Positions 8,175 to 16,823 of a DNA stretch of 64,000 bases are shown one piece after another. Where the stretch lies: NCBI GenBank assembly GCA_965237765.1, contig OZ250157.1:682001-746000 (forward strand), written 5' to 3'. The position numbers were made by a program, and so were the translations under genes. The stretch comes from WTGJ01 sp965237765. Lineage in GTDB: Bacteria > Chloroflexota > Anaerolineae > Aggregatilineales > Phototrophicaceae. The notes under the pieces were generated by a model. That model was not told the DNA's origin. It did no database searches and worked only from the letters and a program-made list of their open reading frames with translations. How positions within the stretch are numbered: the stretch's first letter is position 1; the number at the start of each line of letters is the position of its first letter.

Positions 8175-9740
8175 ATGGCCCGCCAGACGCATTACCTGCA
8201 ACTCCACGCCGGCGAAACAGCCGCCCAGATCGTCGAGCGCCTGGCTGCTTTGCCGCGGGGCGCGCGCGCCCTGTTCATCCTGCCGCCCGATGCCCTGCCC
8301 TTCCAGCGCCGCCTGGACCTCACGCTCGTGCTGCGCGCCGCCAGCCGCCGCGCCATCCGCATCGCCCTGGTCAGTCAGCATCCGCAAATTTTGCACCACG
8401 CCGCGGCGCTGAAGGTGAGCGCCTTCGCCACGGTCGGCGCCGCGGAGGGGAAACGTTGGAAACGGGGCCGCGCGCGCACCTTCAGCGGCCGCGACGGTCG
8501 AGAAGCGACTGACTTCGAAGCCCCTACCCGCCCCGTCCGCGCGGAAACCACCCTACCCCCCACGCCCATCGCGCGCGTGCGCGGATTCCTACTGCGCGCA
8601 ATGGCGACGATCCTACTGCTCGCCCTGCCAATCGTGGCGGCCGCCTATTTTCTGCCCAGCGCGAGCATCACCATCACCCCACGCCTCAGCGTGATCGAGC
8701 GGAATATTCTCCTGCGCGCCGACCCTAACATCGGCGCCATCGATTTCGAAGCGGGCGCCATCCCGGTGACCCAATTCGTTGTGGAACGAGAGCTGAGCGC
8801 CCGCCGCGCGAGCAGCGGCAGCACCGTCCAGCCACAGTCGTTGGCCAGCGGCGTCGTCACCTTCACCAACCGCACGACGCGCGAAATCGTCATCCCGGCC
8901 GGGACGGCGCTGGCCACCGCCGACGAGCCGCCACACCGATTCCGCACGACAGCGGCGGCGCGCGTGCCGGCGGGTTTCGGCTTAACGGTAAACGTCACGA
9001 TCGAAGCGCAACAATCCTCCGCCGGCAAGCGCGGCAACCTGCCGGCCGGCGCCATCGAAGTGGTCGCCGCGCCCTTCGCCGAGAGCGTGCGCGTCGTCAA
9101 CGTCGAAGCGACCGGCGGCGGGCGGGACGCCTCCTACTCCGTCGTCACCGCAGCCGATTGGGCCGCTCTGCGCTCCCAGCTGGAAAGCGAAATCAGCGCC
9201 GTGGCATATGCAGAGATGTCCGCGCGCCTAGAGCCCGGACAAACCATCATTTTGCAATCGCTCGTCATCCCGCCGGCACGCCAGCAGGAAAGTTGGGCGC
9301 GCTACTCGGCAGGAGTGGGCGAAATCGTCGATGAAGTTACGCTGACGTTGAACGCGGAGGTCGTAGCCCTCGCTTACCGCCAGTCAGACGTACAGCAGGT
9401 CGCTCTGGCGCAGCTTTCCGCCGCCAGATCGAGAGGCCAGCTTTTCTTGCCCGAACGGACGCGGGTGGATTGCTGCGCGGTGGCCGCGGCGAACGAGGAT
9501 GGCAGCGTAACGCTCATGCTGCAGGCTACGGCACAGTACGCCACGGAGCTATCGGTCGCGGACTATCGCGCGCCGCTGGCTGGCCGCAGACTGGTGGATG
9601 CGGCGCGCTGGCTGGCGGATAACGCGCTGTTGGATACGGACTCGCCGCCGGAGATGGAGCTGTCCCCCGCCTGGTTCGGCCGCCTGCCCTTCTGGGCGGA
9701 ACGCATCACCATCACTACTGCCCTGCCCGAGGCGCCATGA
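8175..9740 (+). CDS. Membrane-anchored baseplate J-like domain protein
   Basis: The 521-residue protein has a soluble N-terminal part (about 1-95), a basic, Arg-rich linker (about 92-135), one transmembrane helix (about 139-160) and a large extracytoplasmic region. The outer region has the character of the baseplate J/gp47 fold: a beta-rich segment with GVVTFTNRTTREIVIPAGT and later QSLASG- and NLPAGAIEVV-like stretches. Such proteins next to ruvX are known in Chloroflexota genomes outside prophages, and no phage gene is nearby. Its stop overlaps the ruvX start (ATGA), and it follows alaS by 11 bases. A cell-surface or envelope structural role is inference; the precise function is unknown. 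Confidence 0.72.
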   Translation: MARQTHYLQLHAGETAAQIVERLAALPRGARALFILPPDALPFQRRLDLTLVLRAASRRAIRIALVSQHPQILHHAAALKVSAFATVGAAEGKRWKRGRARTFSGRDGREATDFEAPTRPVRAETTLPPTPIARVRGFLLRAMATILLLALPIVAAAYFLPSASITITPRLSVIERNILLRADPNIGAIDFEAGAIPVTQFVVERELSARRASSGSTVQPQSLASGVVTFTNRTTREIVIPAGTALATADEPPHRFRTTAAARVPAGFGLTVNVTIEAQQSSAGKRGNLPAGAIEVVAAPFAESVRVVNVEATGGGRDASYSVVTAADWAALRSQLESEISAVAYAEMSARLEPGQTIILQSLVIPPARQQESWARYSAGVGEIVDEVTLTLNAEVVALAYRQSDVQQVALAQLSAARSRGQLFLPERTRVDCCAVAAANEDGSVTLMLQATAQYATELSVADYRAPLAGRRLVDAARWLADNALLDTDSPPEMELSPAWFGRLPFWAERITITTALPEAP

Positions 9741-10201
9741 CGCTGCCCCCGCCTGGTCGCTTGCTCGGTGTTGATCATGGCCACGTGCGCATCGGCCTGG
9801 CGGTATGTGACGCGCTGGGCCTCGTGGCGCGACCTTTGCTGGTCTGGCGGCGGCGTTCCCGCGCGGAGGATTTCGCGCGTTTCCGAGAGATCATCGCGGC
9901 CCAGAGGCTCGTCGGCGCGGTGGTCGGCATTCCCGGGGGGGACGCGAGCGGCCCCCACCCCGCTGCGGCCAGCATGCGCATTTGGGCGGAGCGATTCGCC
10001 GCGGCCTGCGCGTTGCCAGCGCTGCTCTGGGACGAGACCTTGACGAGCGCCGAGGCGGCCGCGCTCGGCCGCGTCGAGGGCCACTCCCCGCGCGCGCCGC
10101 TCGATGATTGGGCCGCCCAGCGCATCTTGCAATCCTATCTGGACGCCCGCCGCGTTGGCCTGGCGCCGCCCTTGCCTATAAAATTCATCGTGCACGGCTG
10201 A
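9737..10201 (+). CDS. ruvX: Putative pre-16S rRNA nuclease / Holliday junction resolvase-like RuvX (YqgF)
   Basis: The 154-residue RNase-H-fold protein carries the family signature acidic residues: LGVDHGHVRIGLAV near the N-terminus, LLWDETLTSAEA in the middle and PLDDWAAQRILQSYLD near the end. The family (YqgF) trims the 5' end of 16S rRNA and has been proposed as a resolvase. The usual DxGxxRIG motif appears as DHGHVRIG, so the Asp is kept. It is translationally coupled to the preceding membrane protein. The C-terminal tail after the last motif is about 20 residues long. Confidence 0.88.
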   Translation: MTLPPPGRLLGVDHGHVRIGLAVCDALGLVARPLLVWRRRSRAEDFARFREIIAAQRLVGAVVGIPGGDASGPHPAAASMRIWAERFAAACALPALLWDETLTSAEAAALGRVEGHSPRAPLDDWAAQRILQSYLDARRVGLAPPLPIKFIVHG

Positions 10202-10273
10202 TACGGGCCGGCGCCCGCGCTAGAATGGGCGCGATAATCCGCAGAGCCGGCCAGACTGCATGAGGAGCATTGC

Positions 10274-10795
10274 ATGACTGATTCCCGCGAAATCATCGAG
10301 ACGTTGTTGCGCTACAACGCCTGGGCAACGCGGCGCGTGCACGCTTGCGCCGCCACCCTCTCTGATGAGGAATATTTCGCGCCGGTGGCCTATTCGCTCG
10401 GCTCGGTGCACGCGCAACTCGCGCATTTGGTCAAGGTCCAATTCTGGTGGCTTCATTACCTCAATGATGGCGAGCTGCGCCTGCTGGATGACGAAGACCT
10501 CGCCTCGCGTGATGCCATCCTGCCCTGGTTGGAGCAGACCGAGACGGTCGCCGCCGAATTGCTCGAGAAGCTGGATGAGGAAGAGTTGGCGCGCGAGACG
10601 CATTTGCCGTTCTGGGAGGACGAGAACGCCTGCGTCACAGTCGCCGAGGGCTTGCTGCAGATCTGCAACCACGCTACCGACCACCGCGCGCAGGCCCTGG
10701 CCGCCATCCATTCCCACGGCGGCGAAACGACAGAACAAGACTTACTGATTCACGCCTTCGAGCGGCGCGGTGTGCCCTGGGGGTGGGCTGGCTGA
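10274..10795 (+). CDS. DinB/YfiT-family protein (four-helix-bundle putative metalloenzyme)
   Basis: The 173-residue protein matches the DinB superfamily: N-terminal LLRYNAWATRRVH, then SVHAQLAHLVKVQFWWL with the first metal His, and NHATDHRAQALAAIH with the paired HxxxH. These three histidines form the usual metal site. The family includes thiol-dependent transferases (bacillithiol, mycothiol, glutathione type) and damage-inducible proteins; the specific reaction is unknown. A good Shine-Dalgarno sequence (AGGAG, 6 bases before the ATG) fixes the start. The upstream gap holds a TAGAAT-like -10 element near 10220 but no convincing -35. Confidence 0.83.
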   Translation: MTDSREIIETLLRYNAWATRRVHACAATLSDEEYFAPVAYSLGSVHAQLAHLVKVQFWWLHYLNDGELRLLDDEDLASRDAILPWLEQTETVAAELLEKLDEEELARETHLPFWEDENACVTVAEGLLQICNHATDHRAQALAAIHSHGGETTEQDLLIHAFERRGVPWGWAG

Positions 10796-10859
10796 TCATT
10801 CACGAGCGGCGTGATTCGCGCTCGCTTCGCTCGCACATCGCGCGGTTCAGCGCCGCAAT

Positions 10860-11702
10860 TCAACCCGTATTGTCGCGCATGATCGCGTAGATCGCATAGC
10901 GCATGAAGAGCAAAGTCAGCAACGCGGGCAATCCGACGGGCAGCAAATATTCCACAGCGAAGCGTAAGGGCCAACTCAACGGCAACAGGCGCGGCAAATT
11001 GATCAGCAGGTAATAGAAGGCCATCACGCTCACGGTCCAGACCGTCGCGATGCCACGATGGGGCAGCGAAACGCCGAGGGCGATGGCGGTGATGGCGATC
11101 ATCACGGGCTCAAGGACGAGGCGCAGGAGCACGCTTGTCAAGCTGCTCATCAGCGCCAAACGCGAAACCAACGGGTATTCCTGCAGCGGCCATTCGCCAA
11201 AAACCTGCACCGCCAGCACCGGCAAGCTGACGAAGGAAACGAAGAGCAACAACGACGAGAGGATGCCCATTTGTCGCCAGAGCGCCGCCGCCGCCTTGCT
11301 CAACAGGATCTCGTATAGCTCGAAGGGCGTTGTCCGCAACAGCTCCAGCGTATTGCCGCGTAGCTCCTCCGTCACATTTGCGACGGCATCGGCCATGATG
11401 TGCAGCAGCATGCGCGCGTAGTAATAGAAGCCGAAAGGCAACAGGAAAAGGCAAGCCGTCATGAAGGGGATCATGACAACGAAGACGAAAGGCGCGACGA
11501 AAGAGAGCAACAAAATGATGATTTGCGCGAAATAGAGGCGCAACAAAGAGCGGACTTCCGGCAACTCGGCGCGATACCAACCGCCCAGGTGGCGCATCAC
11601 GATGGGGTTGCCGCGCCGCGCCCAGGCCGGCAGATGCTGATCCACCGTGTGCGCCCGGTCGATCAGCTCCGATTCCATCCGCTCACGCAGGGTAATGGAC
11701 AT
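10860..11702 (-). CDS. Polytopic membrane protein, ABC-2 permease-like (paralogue B)
   Basis: The 280-residue protein has about six to seven hydrophobic segments after a cytoplasmic N-terminus (LPAWARRGNPIVMRHL). The loop ELRGNTLELLRTTPFELYEIL resembles the coupling segment of ABC-2 type permeases, in which LELL is followed by a small residue and a helix. It lies 9 bases downstream of a clear paralogue, 11712-12527, with the same order of motifs, and both follow glyQS on the minus strand. No ATPase gene is adjacent, so the partner is either elsewhere or absent. Subcellular location is the membrane; the substrate is unknown. Confidence 0.65.
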   Translation of the reverse strand: MSITLRERMESELIDRAHTVDQHLPAWARRGNPIVMRHLGGWYRAELPEVRSLLRLYFAQIIILLLSFVAPFVFVVMIPFMTACLFLLPFGFYYYARMLLHIMADAVANVTEELRGNTLELLRTTPFELYEILLSKAAAALWRQMGILSSLLLFVSFVSLPVLAVQVFGEWPLQEYPLVSRLALMSSLTSVLLRLVLEPVMIAITAIALGVSLPHRGIATVWTVSVMAFYYLLINLPRLLPLSWPLRFAVEYLLPVGLPALLTLLFMRYAIYAIMRDNTG

Positions 11703-11711
11703 CGACGTCGC

Positions 11712-12527
11712 CTAATCCGGCCGCAACAAGAAGATGGCCAGGCGCAACAACAGCCAGACCACCACCAGCGGCGCCACCAGCGGCAACACGATTTCTACCG
11801 CAAAGCGCGCCGGATCGGCCAGGGGCAAGCGGCGGATCAGGTTCAAGAGGAGGAAATACATCCCCGTTATGCCCAGCGACCAGAGCACCGAGGCGGCGCG
11901 GTAGGGCATCGCCACGCCCATCACCACGCCGATGACGCTCACCATGAAGGGCTCCAACACTAAGCGCAGCAAGAGCGAGGCCAGGCCAAGGGCCATCGCC
12001 GCGCGCGAAAAGAAGGGGAAATCATAAGGCGACCAGAGGTTGGCGTATTGGGCCATCACGCCCGGCAAGCTCAGGAAGGCACCCAGCGTGAGCAGCGTGC
12101 TGATGAGGTCGACGCGCTTCCACATTGCCGCTGCCGCCTGCGCCAGCAACATCTCCCGCAAGGACATGGGCAATATCTTCAGCAGCTCGACGCTCTCTTG
12201 TCGCGCCTCGCGCGCCATCTGGTAGGAAGCGACGGCGGCGATGCGATAGAGGCTATAGCCATAAGCGGCCAGGGCCAGCGGCAGGAAGATGATGACGGCC
12301 ATGACCAGCGGCACGATGATATTGAAGAGGAAGGGCACGATGAAAGTGGCGGCGATGAGGGCCACTTGCAGCAGGTAGATGCGCAGGAGATTGCCGTAAT
12401 CCGGCGCGAGCGTGTGCCAGTTGAGGCCGAGCTGGCGACGGACGACCGGATGCGAGCGGCGCGCCCAGCGCGGCAGGCGCAGGTCGGCGGCCTGCTCCTG
12501 GCGGACGGCGATGGCGGGGGCAGACAT
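11712..12527 (-). CDS. Polytopic membrane protein, ABC-2 permease-like (paralogue A)
   Basis: The 271-residue paralogue of the downstream gene shares the N-terminal signature LPRWARRSHPVVRRQL and the loop RQESVELLKILPMSLREMLLAQ, which looks like the permease-ATPase coupling helix of ABC-2 exporters. About six to seven membrane segments follow. The ATG overlaps the last base of the glyQS stop, so it is probably co-transcribed with the translation block upstream. The pair may form a heterodimeric permease, which is inference from tandem duplication. No ATP-binding gene is visible near it. Confidence 0.65.
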   Translation of the reverse strand: MSAPAIAVRQEQAADLRLPRWARRSHPVVRRQLGLNWHTLAPDYGNLLRIYLLQVALIAATFIVPFLFNIIVPLVMAVIIFLPLALAAYGYSLYRIAAVASYQMAREARQESVELLKILPMSLREMLLAQAAAAMWKRVDLISTLLTLGAFLSLPGVMAQYANLWSPYDFPFFSRAAMALGLASLLLRLVLEPFMVSVIGVVMGVAMPYRAASVLWSLGITGMYFLLLNLIRRLPLADPARFAVEIVLPLVAPLVVVWLLLRLAIFLLRPD

Positions 12528-15500
12528 CAGAAGCCGCGCATTTTGCTCAAGTCTACGATGCCATCCGAGAGAGAGCTGATGCCCTTCAAGAGGGCCAAAC
12601 GGTTGCGGCGGATATCCTCATCCTCGGCCATCACCAGGACTTCATCGAAAAACCGCGTAATGGCGAGGAGCATGGTTTCGATCGCACTGAGGAAAGCATC
12701 GACGGTCTTATCACTGGCAACCGTTTCTCGCGTCAGTTGGTATTCCTTGTGTAGTTCGATCTCGGCCGGCTCTTTGAGGAGGGTGGTGTTGATGTGAAAA
12801 TCCGAGGATACGTCCTTGGTAATTCGCGCACAGCGGGCGTATCCATTCAATACGTCATTCCAACTATCTTTGTCAAGCCACGGGATCAACTGGTCTAAAG
12901 CGCGTTTTGCTCGCAAGGGCCGATCCATATGCATATCAATTATGGCGTTAATGGCATCTATGGCATAGCCTGAAGAAGATATGCGAGTCACTGTGAAAGG
13001 ATGACTTCCATTCTCAGATAATACTATGCCCGGGGTTATCTCGATCAACCAATGGTATAGGCGTTCACGCATAAAAAAACGAAAGGCGTTTGTTATCTCA
13101 TCTTCCAGAGAAAAGGGCTGAGTCAGCTTAGCAATTTCTAAGAGATTCGGTAACGAAACATCAATCTCTCGTTCTACCAGCATTCGGATAATTCCTAGTG
13201 CCGATCGCCTGAGGCCATACGGATCCGATGAAGCCGTTGCCTTTATTCCCACCCCCATCAAGCCCACCAGGCTATCCAACCGGTCCGCCAGGGCGAGCAG
13301 GATGCCAGGCTTGCTTTGTGGCAACTCGTCTCCGGCTTGGCGCGGCAGCCAATGCTCGTAGATCGCCTGGGCTACTTCTTCGGCGATACCGTCTTCCAGC
13401 GCGTAGATGCGGCCCATTTCCCCTTGCAGCGCGGTCAGCTCGACGACCATTTGCGTCGCCAAGTCAGCCTTGCACAAACGGGCTGCCTGACGGGCAATTT
13501 CTGTATCGGATGGTTTGAATCCCAATAGGTCAGCGAGCGGCGTGACCAACTTTTCCAAACGCTCACGTCTATCGCGCATCGAGCCCAGCTTCTCGTGGAA
13601 GGTGAGTGTCTCCAAGCGCGGCAAGTAAGCTTCCAGCGGTTGTTTGCGGTCTTGCTCGTAAAAGAATTGGGCATCGGCGAAGCGAGCGGCCAGAACCTGC
13701 TCGTTTCCGCGAAGTATTTGCTTGTCCTTGTCAGCTGGGCCATCACAAACCACTAGAAAACTCGGTTGCAGGTGCCCGAACTTATACCTAATTGGAAAAT
13801 ATCGCTGGTGCTTTTTCATCACGGTCGTCAAAACGACGTCCGGTAACTGGAGAAACTGTTTGTCAAAATTGCCGCGTAGAACAGTGGGATTCTCAACCAG
13901 GTTCGTTACCTCTTCCAACAACACATCATCGTTAGGCACTTTCTCCCATATTGAATCGATATCCGAATTGTTCTCTGGCTCAAACAGTTCTTGGATGCTA
14001 TGTTGCCGTTTGGTTTGGCTGAGTTGAATGCCGCATTCTTTCATTTCATCGAGGTATTCACCCGCGCAGGAAAGTTCTATCGGCGGCGAACCTTCCCTCC
14101 TGTGACCACGTGTGACGCGCCCTGCTGGAATGCCAGCCAATTGAACCGGGATGACTTGCTTCCCCCAAAGCGCAACCACCCAACGGATCGGCCGGGAGAA
14201 CTCTGCGCCGGTTTCATTCCAGCGCATGGTCCGCGGGAAGCGAATGGCGTCAAACATCTCATGGATGCGTTCCACCAGAACTTCTTGGATGGGTCGCTTT
14301 ACTTGAGCCACCACATATTCGCCACCATCGATTTCTGCTTTATCTAAATCCTTAGGCGCTACCCCTTTACTGCGGGCGAAACCCAAAGCGGCAGCAGTAG
14401 GATTTCCCGCTTCATCAAAAGCAATTTTAGTAGGTGGCCCTCGGTGCACCGATTCAACTTTTAAATGCCGAGCACCAACATTTCTTTGAAAAACGCTCAG
14501 TCTACGAGGCGTAATAAAAATATCAGGATACAGGTTTGAGTTACTTTCAAAGTATTCTTCCCATTGTTCTACCACCGCTTGCAGATGCTCAGGCGGCAAC
14601 TCCTCCACACCAATCTCCAGCAAGAAATCAGCGTGTTCGCCCGTCTCGACAATGCCATCCGCCTCCGGCTCCGGCGCGACGACGGCCGGCCATTGCTTCG
14701 CCAGCTTCTCTCGCAGCGGGAAACCCAGCGCCTCGCGCTCGGCCAAATACGCGCGCGCGCAGGCCAGCGTCATGCCGCGCATCGTGCGGAAGAATTGCGC
14801 CCGCTCGGTCACGCCCACCGCGCCGCGCGCATCCAGCACGTTGAAGATGTGGTTGCATTTCAACACGTAATCGTAAGCGGGCAGCACCGCCCCCGCCGCC
14901 AACGCCCGCTCGTGCTCTTTCTGGTAGGAATCGTAAACGGCGCGCAGTTCCCGCACGTCGGCGATCTCAAAATAGTACTGGCAATAGGCGCGCTCTTCAT
15001 CGCGGAAGACATCGCCGTAGGTCAGCTCGCCCTGCCAGCAGACATCCCAGACGGAATCCACGCCCTGGATGGCCATGGCCATCCGCTCGAGGCCGTAAGT
15101 GATCTCCACTGAGACGGGGTCGCAGGGCAAGCCGGCCGCCTGCTGGAAATAGGTGAACTGGGCAATTTCTTGCCCGTTCAGCCAGACCTCCCAGCCCAGA
15201 CCCCAGGCGCCCAGCGGCGGGCTCTGCCAATTATCCTCCACGAAGCGGATGTCGTTATCGCGCGCGTGGATGCCCAGCGCCGCCAGCGACTCCAGGTAGA
15301 GCTCCTGCGGGTTGCCGGGCTCCGGCTTGAGGATGACCTGGTATTGCAGGAAGCGTTGCATGCGGTTGGGATTCTCGCCATAGCGGCCGTCGTCAGGGCG
15401 GATGCACGGCTCGACATAAGCGACGCGCCAGGGCTCCGGCCCGAGCACGCGCAACAGCGTGGCCGGATTGTTCGTGCCGGCGCCGACCTGAACGTTATAC

Positions 15501-15571
15501 GGATTCCAGAGAACACAACCCTGCGCCGCCCAGAATTGCTGCAGCGCTAGGATCATCTCCTGAAAATTCAT
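12527..15571 (-). CDS. glyQS: Glycyl-tRNA synthetase, fused alpha and beta subunits
   Basis: The 1014-residue protein starts with the complete GlyQ alpha subunit (MNFQEMILALQQFWAAQGC, then NPNRMQRFLQYQVILKP and VSVEITYGLERMAMAIQGVDSVWDV, about 1-290). A short linker joins the beta subunit (FLLEIGVEELPPEHLQAVVEQW, about 312 onward). The beta part has the tRNA-binding and HD-like segment ending near the C-terminus. The fused form occurs in Chlamydiae and several other phyla. The alpha half is uniformly GC-rich. The beta half alternates between lower-GC stretches (about 13,720-14,600 and 12,680-13,200) and a GC-rich island (about 13,205-13,560). The ATG overlaps the rimM stop (ATGA) and the stop overlaps the next start. 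Confidence 0.96.
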   Translation of the reverse strand: MNFQEMILALQQFWAAQGCVLWNPYNVQVGAGTNNPATLLRVLGPEPWRVAYVEPCIRPDDGRYGENPNRMQRFLQYQVILKPEPGNPQELYLESLAALGIHARDNDIRFVEDNWQSPPLGAWGLGWEVWLNGQEIAQFTYFQQAAGLPCDPVSVEITYGLERMAMAIQGVDSVWDVCWQGELTYGDVFRDEERAYCQYYFEIADVRELRAVYDSYQKEHERALAAGAVLPAYDYVLKCNHIFNVLDARGAVGVTERAQFFRTMRGMTLACARAYLAEREALGFPLREKLAKQWPAVVAPEPEADGIVETGEHADFLLEIGVEELPPEHLQAVVEQWEEYFESNSNLYPDIFITPRRLSVFQRNVGARHLKVESVHRGPPTKIAFDEAGNPTAAALGFARSKGVAPKDLDKAEIDGGEYVVAQVKRPIQEVLVERIHEMFDAIRFPRTMRWNETGAEFSRPIRWVVALWGKQVIPVQLAGIPAGRVTRGHRREGSPPIELSCAGEYLDEMKECGIQLSQTKRQHSIQELFEPENNSDIDSIWEKVPNDDVLLEEVTNLVENPTVLRGNFDKQFLQLPDVVLTTVMKKHQRYFPIRYKFGHLQPSFLVVCDGPADKDKQILRGNEQVLAARFADAQFFYEQDRKQPLEAYLPRLETLTFHEKLGSMRDRRERLEKLVTPLADLLGFKPSDTEIARQAARLCKADLATQMVVELTALQGEMGRIYALEDGIAEEVAQAIYEHWLPRQAGDELPQSKPGILLALADRLDSLVGLMGVGIKATASSDPYGLRRSALGIIRMLVEREIDVSLPNLLEIAKLTQPFSLEDEITNAFRFFMRERLYHWLIEITPGIVLSENGSHPFTVTRISSSGYAIDAINAIIDMHMDRPLRAKRALDQLIPWLDKDSWNDVLNGYARCARITKDVSSDFHINTTLLKEPAEIELHKEYQLTRETVASDKTVDAFLSAIETMLLAITRFFDEVLVMAEDEDIRRNRLALLKGISSLSDGIVDLSKMRGF

Positions 15572-16122
15572 GCGGGGCGCGGCGGCAGCAAGCCGGCCGG
15601 CGGCGCGACGACCACGCGCCCCGCGGCGATATCCGTCTCGACCACCGTCTCTTCCGTTACCGGCAGCAACACCTCACCGTAGTCACTGCCGCGCAGGATG
15701 TAGACATCGTTCGCGCCGGTCTCCAGCACATCGACGAGGGTGCCGAGCGCTTCGCCGTCCGTCGTTTCCACGCGCGCGCCGATGATCTGGAAGAGGTAAT
15801 ATTCGCCTTCTTCGAGGGGGATGGCCTCCGCCAGCGGCGACATCACGTATAAACCGCGCAGGGCATCGGCCGCGCTTCGGTCGGCGATTCCCGCAAGCGT
15901 GAGCAAAGCGTAGCGCCCATGCCAGCGCAGGCCGCTCAGGCGATAGGCACGCGCCGTCGGATCATGCACGCCACGCCCGAGGAAGACGCGTTCGCGCGCC
16001 GCCAGATGCTCGGGATAACCGGTGCGCGGGCGCATGCGCAACTCGCCGCCTACGCCGTGGGGCCGCAATATTTCCCCCAGCAATAAATAGGCCGGAGCGG
16101 GGGCCGCCGCCGCTTCAGTCAA
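15568..16122 (-). CDS. rimM: Ribosome maturation factor RimM
   Basis: RimM assists 30S head assembly by binding ribosomal protein S19. The family signature YLLLGEILRPHGVGGELRMRP is followed by the beta-barrel domain and the PRC-barrel domain (YYLFQIIGARVETTDGEALGTLVDVLETGANDVY, in two parts). The frame extends upstream to 16185 but that part overlaps khpA entirely. I chose the TTG at 16122, which gives 184 residues and sits in the overlap TTGACTGA with the khpA stop, a pattern of coupled translation. No strong Shine-Dalgarno is visible. The order khpA-rimM after rpsP is common in Gram-positive-like and Chloroflexota genomes. Confidence 0.9.
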   Translation of the reverse strand: MTEAAAAPAPAYLLLGEILRPHGVGGELRMRPRTGYPEHLAARERVFLGRGVHDPTARAYRLSGLRWHGRYALLTLAGIADRSAADALRGLYVMSPLAEAIPLEEGEYYLFQIIGARVETTDGEALGTLVDVLETGANDVYILRGSDYGEVLLPVTEETVVETDIAAGRVVVAPPAGLLPPRPA

Positions 16123-16345
16123 TATCGAGCAGGATTCGCTTGTCGCGCAGGCGTGTGCTGGCGCGCAGCACGGTACGGATGGCATTGGCGACGCGGCCGT
16201 TGCGCCCGATCACACGCCCCATATCCCCCGGCGCCACTTTGAGCGCCAGGATGAGCGCGTCCCGCGTCATGCGGCTGCGCACCTCCACGCTCTCGCGGTC
16301 GGCGACCAGCTCCTGCGCGATATAAGTGACGAGCTCTCGCTCCAT
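16115..16345 (-). CDS. khpA: KH-domain RNA-binding protein KhpA
   Basis: The 76-residue protein is a single KH domain with the RNA-contacting loop GRVIGRNGRVANAIRTVL (GxxG: GRNG). KhpA homologues bind many RNAs and, with KhpB/Jag, affect cell division and envelope growth in Firmicutes. Position between rpsP and rimM is the classic location. Length matches the family. Confidence 0.92.
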   Translation of the reverse strand: MERELVTYIAQELVADRESVEVRSRMTRDALILALKVAPGDMGRVIGRNGRVANAIRTVLRASTRLRDKRILLDID

Positions 16346-16396
16346 GGCGGCGCCCTCCTACTGGGTAACGAATTCAGCGCGTTGCGCTCGGCGCCC

Positions 16397-16804
16397 TCAG
16401 TTGGCTTCAGCGGCGGCGAGGGCGGCTCGTTCACGCGCTTTCTTCTTGGATTCGCCGGGGCCGGGGGCGGGAAAGCGCGTCCGCGGCGACACTTCGCTGA
16501 CGGCCGCGGCGGCCTCGGCGAGCAGGGCATCCAGCTCTTCACCGGCTTTCAGGCGCTCGAAACGACCCTGGGTGCCAGTGCGGTTCAGGATGCGTTGCAC
16601 GGCCTCGCTCGGTTGCGCGCCGACACCCAGCCAATGCAGCGCGCGCGCCTCATCCACTACATCGGTAGTGGGTTCGGTGCGCGGGTTGTGGTGCCCGATG
16701 ATCTCGAGGAAACGACCGTCGCGCGGGCTGCGCTTATCGGTAACCACAATACGATAACTCGGCTGGCCTTTGAGGCCAATGCGCCGTAGCCTTAATCTCA
16801 CCAT
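16397..16804 (-). CDS. rpsP: 30S ribosomal protein S16
   Basis: The ATG at 16804 gives MVRLRLRRIGLKGQPSYRIVV, the standard S16 N-terminus, with the core motif GRFLEIIGHHNPRT. The frame upstream overlaps ffh and is not coding. At 135 residues it is longer than usual (80-90): the extra tail, from about residue 90, is rich in Ala, Glu and Lys (PGESKKKARERAALAAAEAN) and likely disordered. Such tails are seen in several phyla. It lies 20 bases after ffh and 51 before khpA in the same direction. Confidence 0.95.
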   Translation of the reverse strand: MVRLRLRRIGLKGQPSYRIVVTDKRSPRDGRFLEIIGHHNPRTEPTTDVVDEARALHWLGVGAQPSEAVQRILNRTGTQGRFERLKAGEELDALLAEAAAAVSEVSPRTRFPAPGPGESKKKARERAALAAAEAN

Positions 16805-16823
16805 CGAATGCGTACTCCCTGAT

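Noticed and set aside
8175..9740. Prophage remnant based on the baseplate-J-like domain
   Set aside because: No other phage gene is near, the protein has a membrane anchor, and it is coupled to ruvX.
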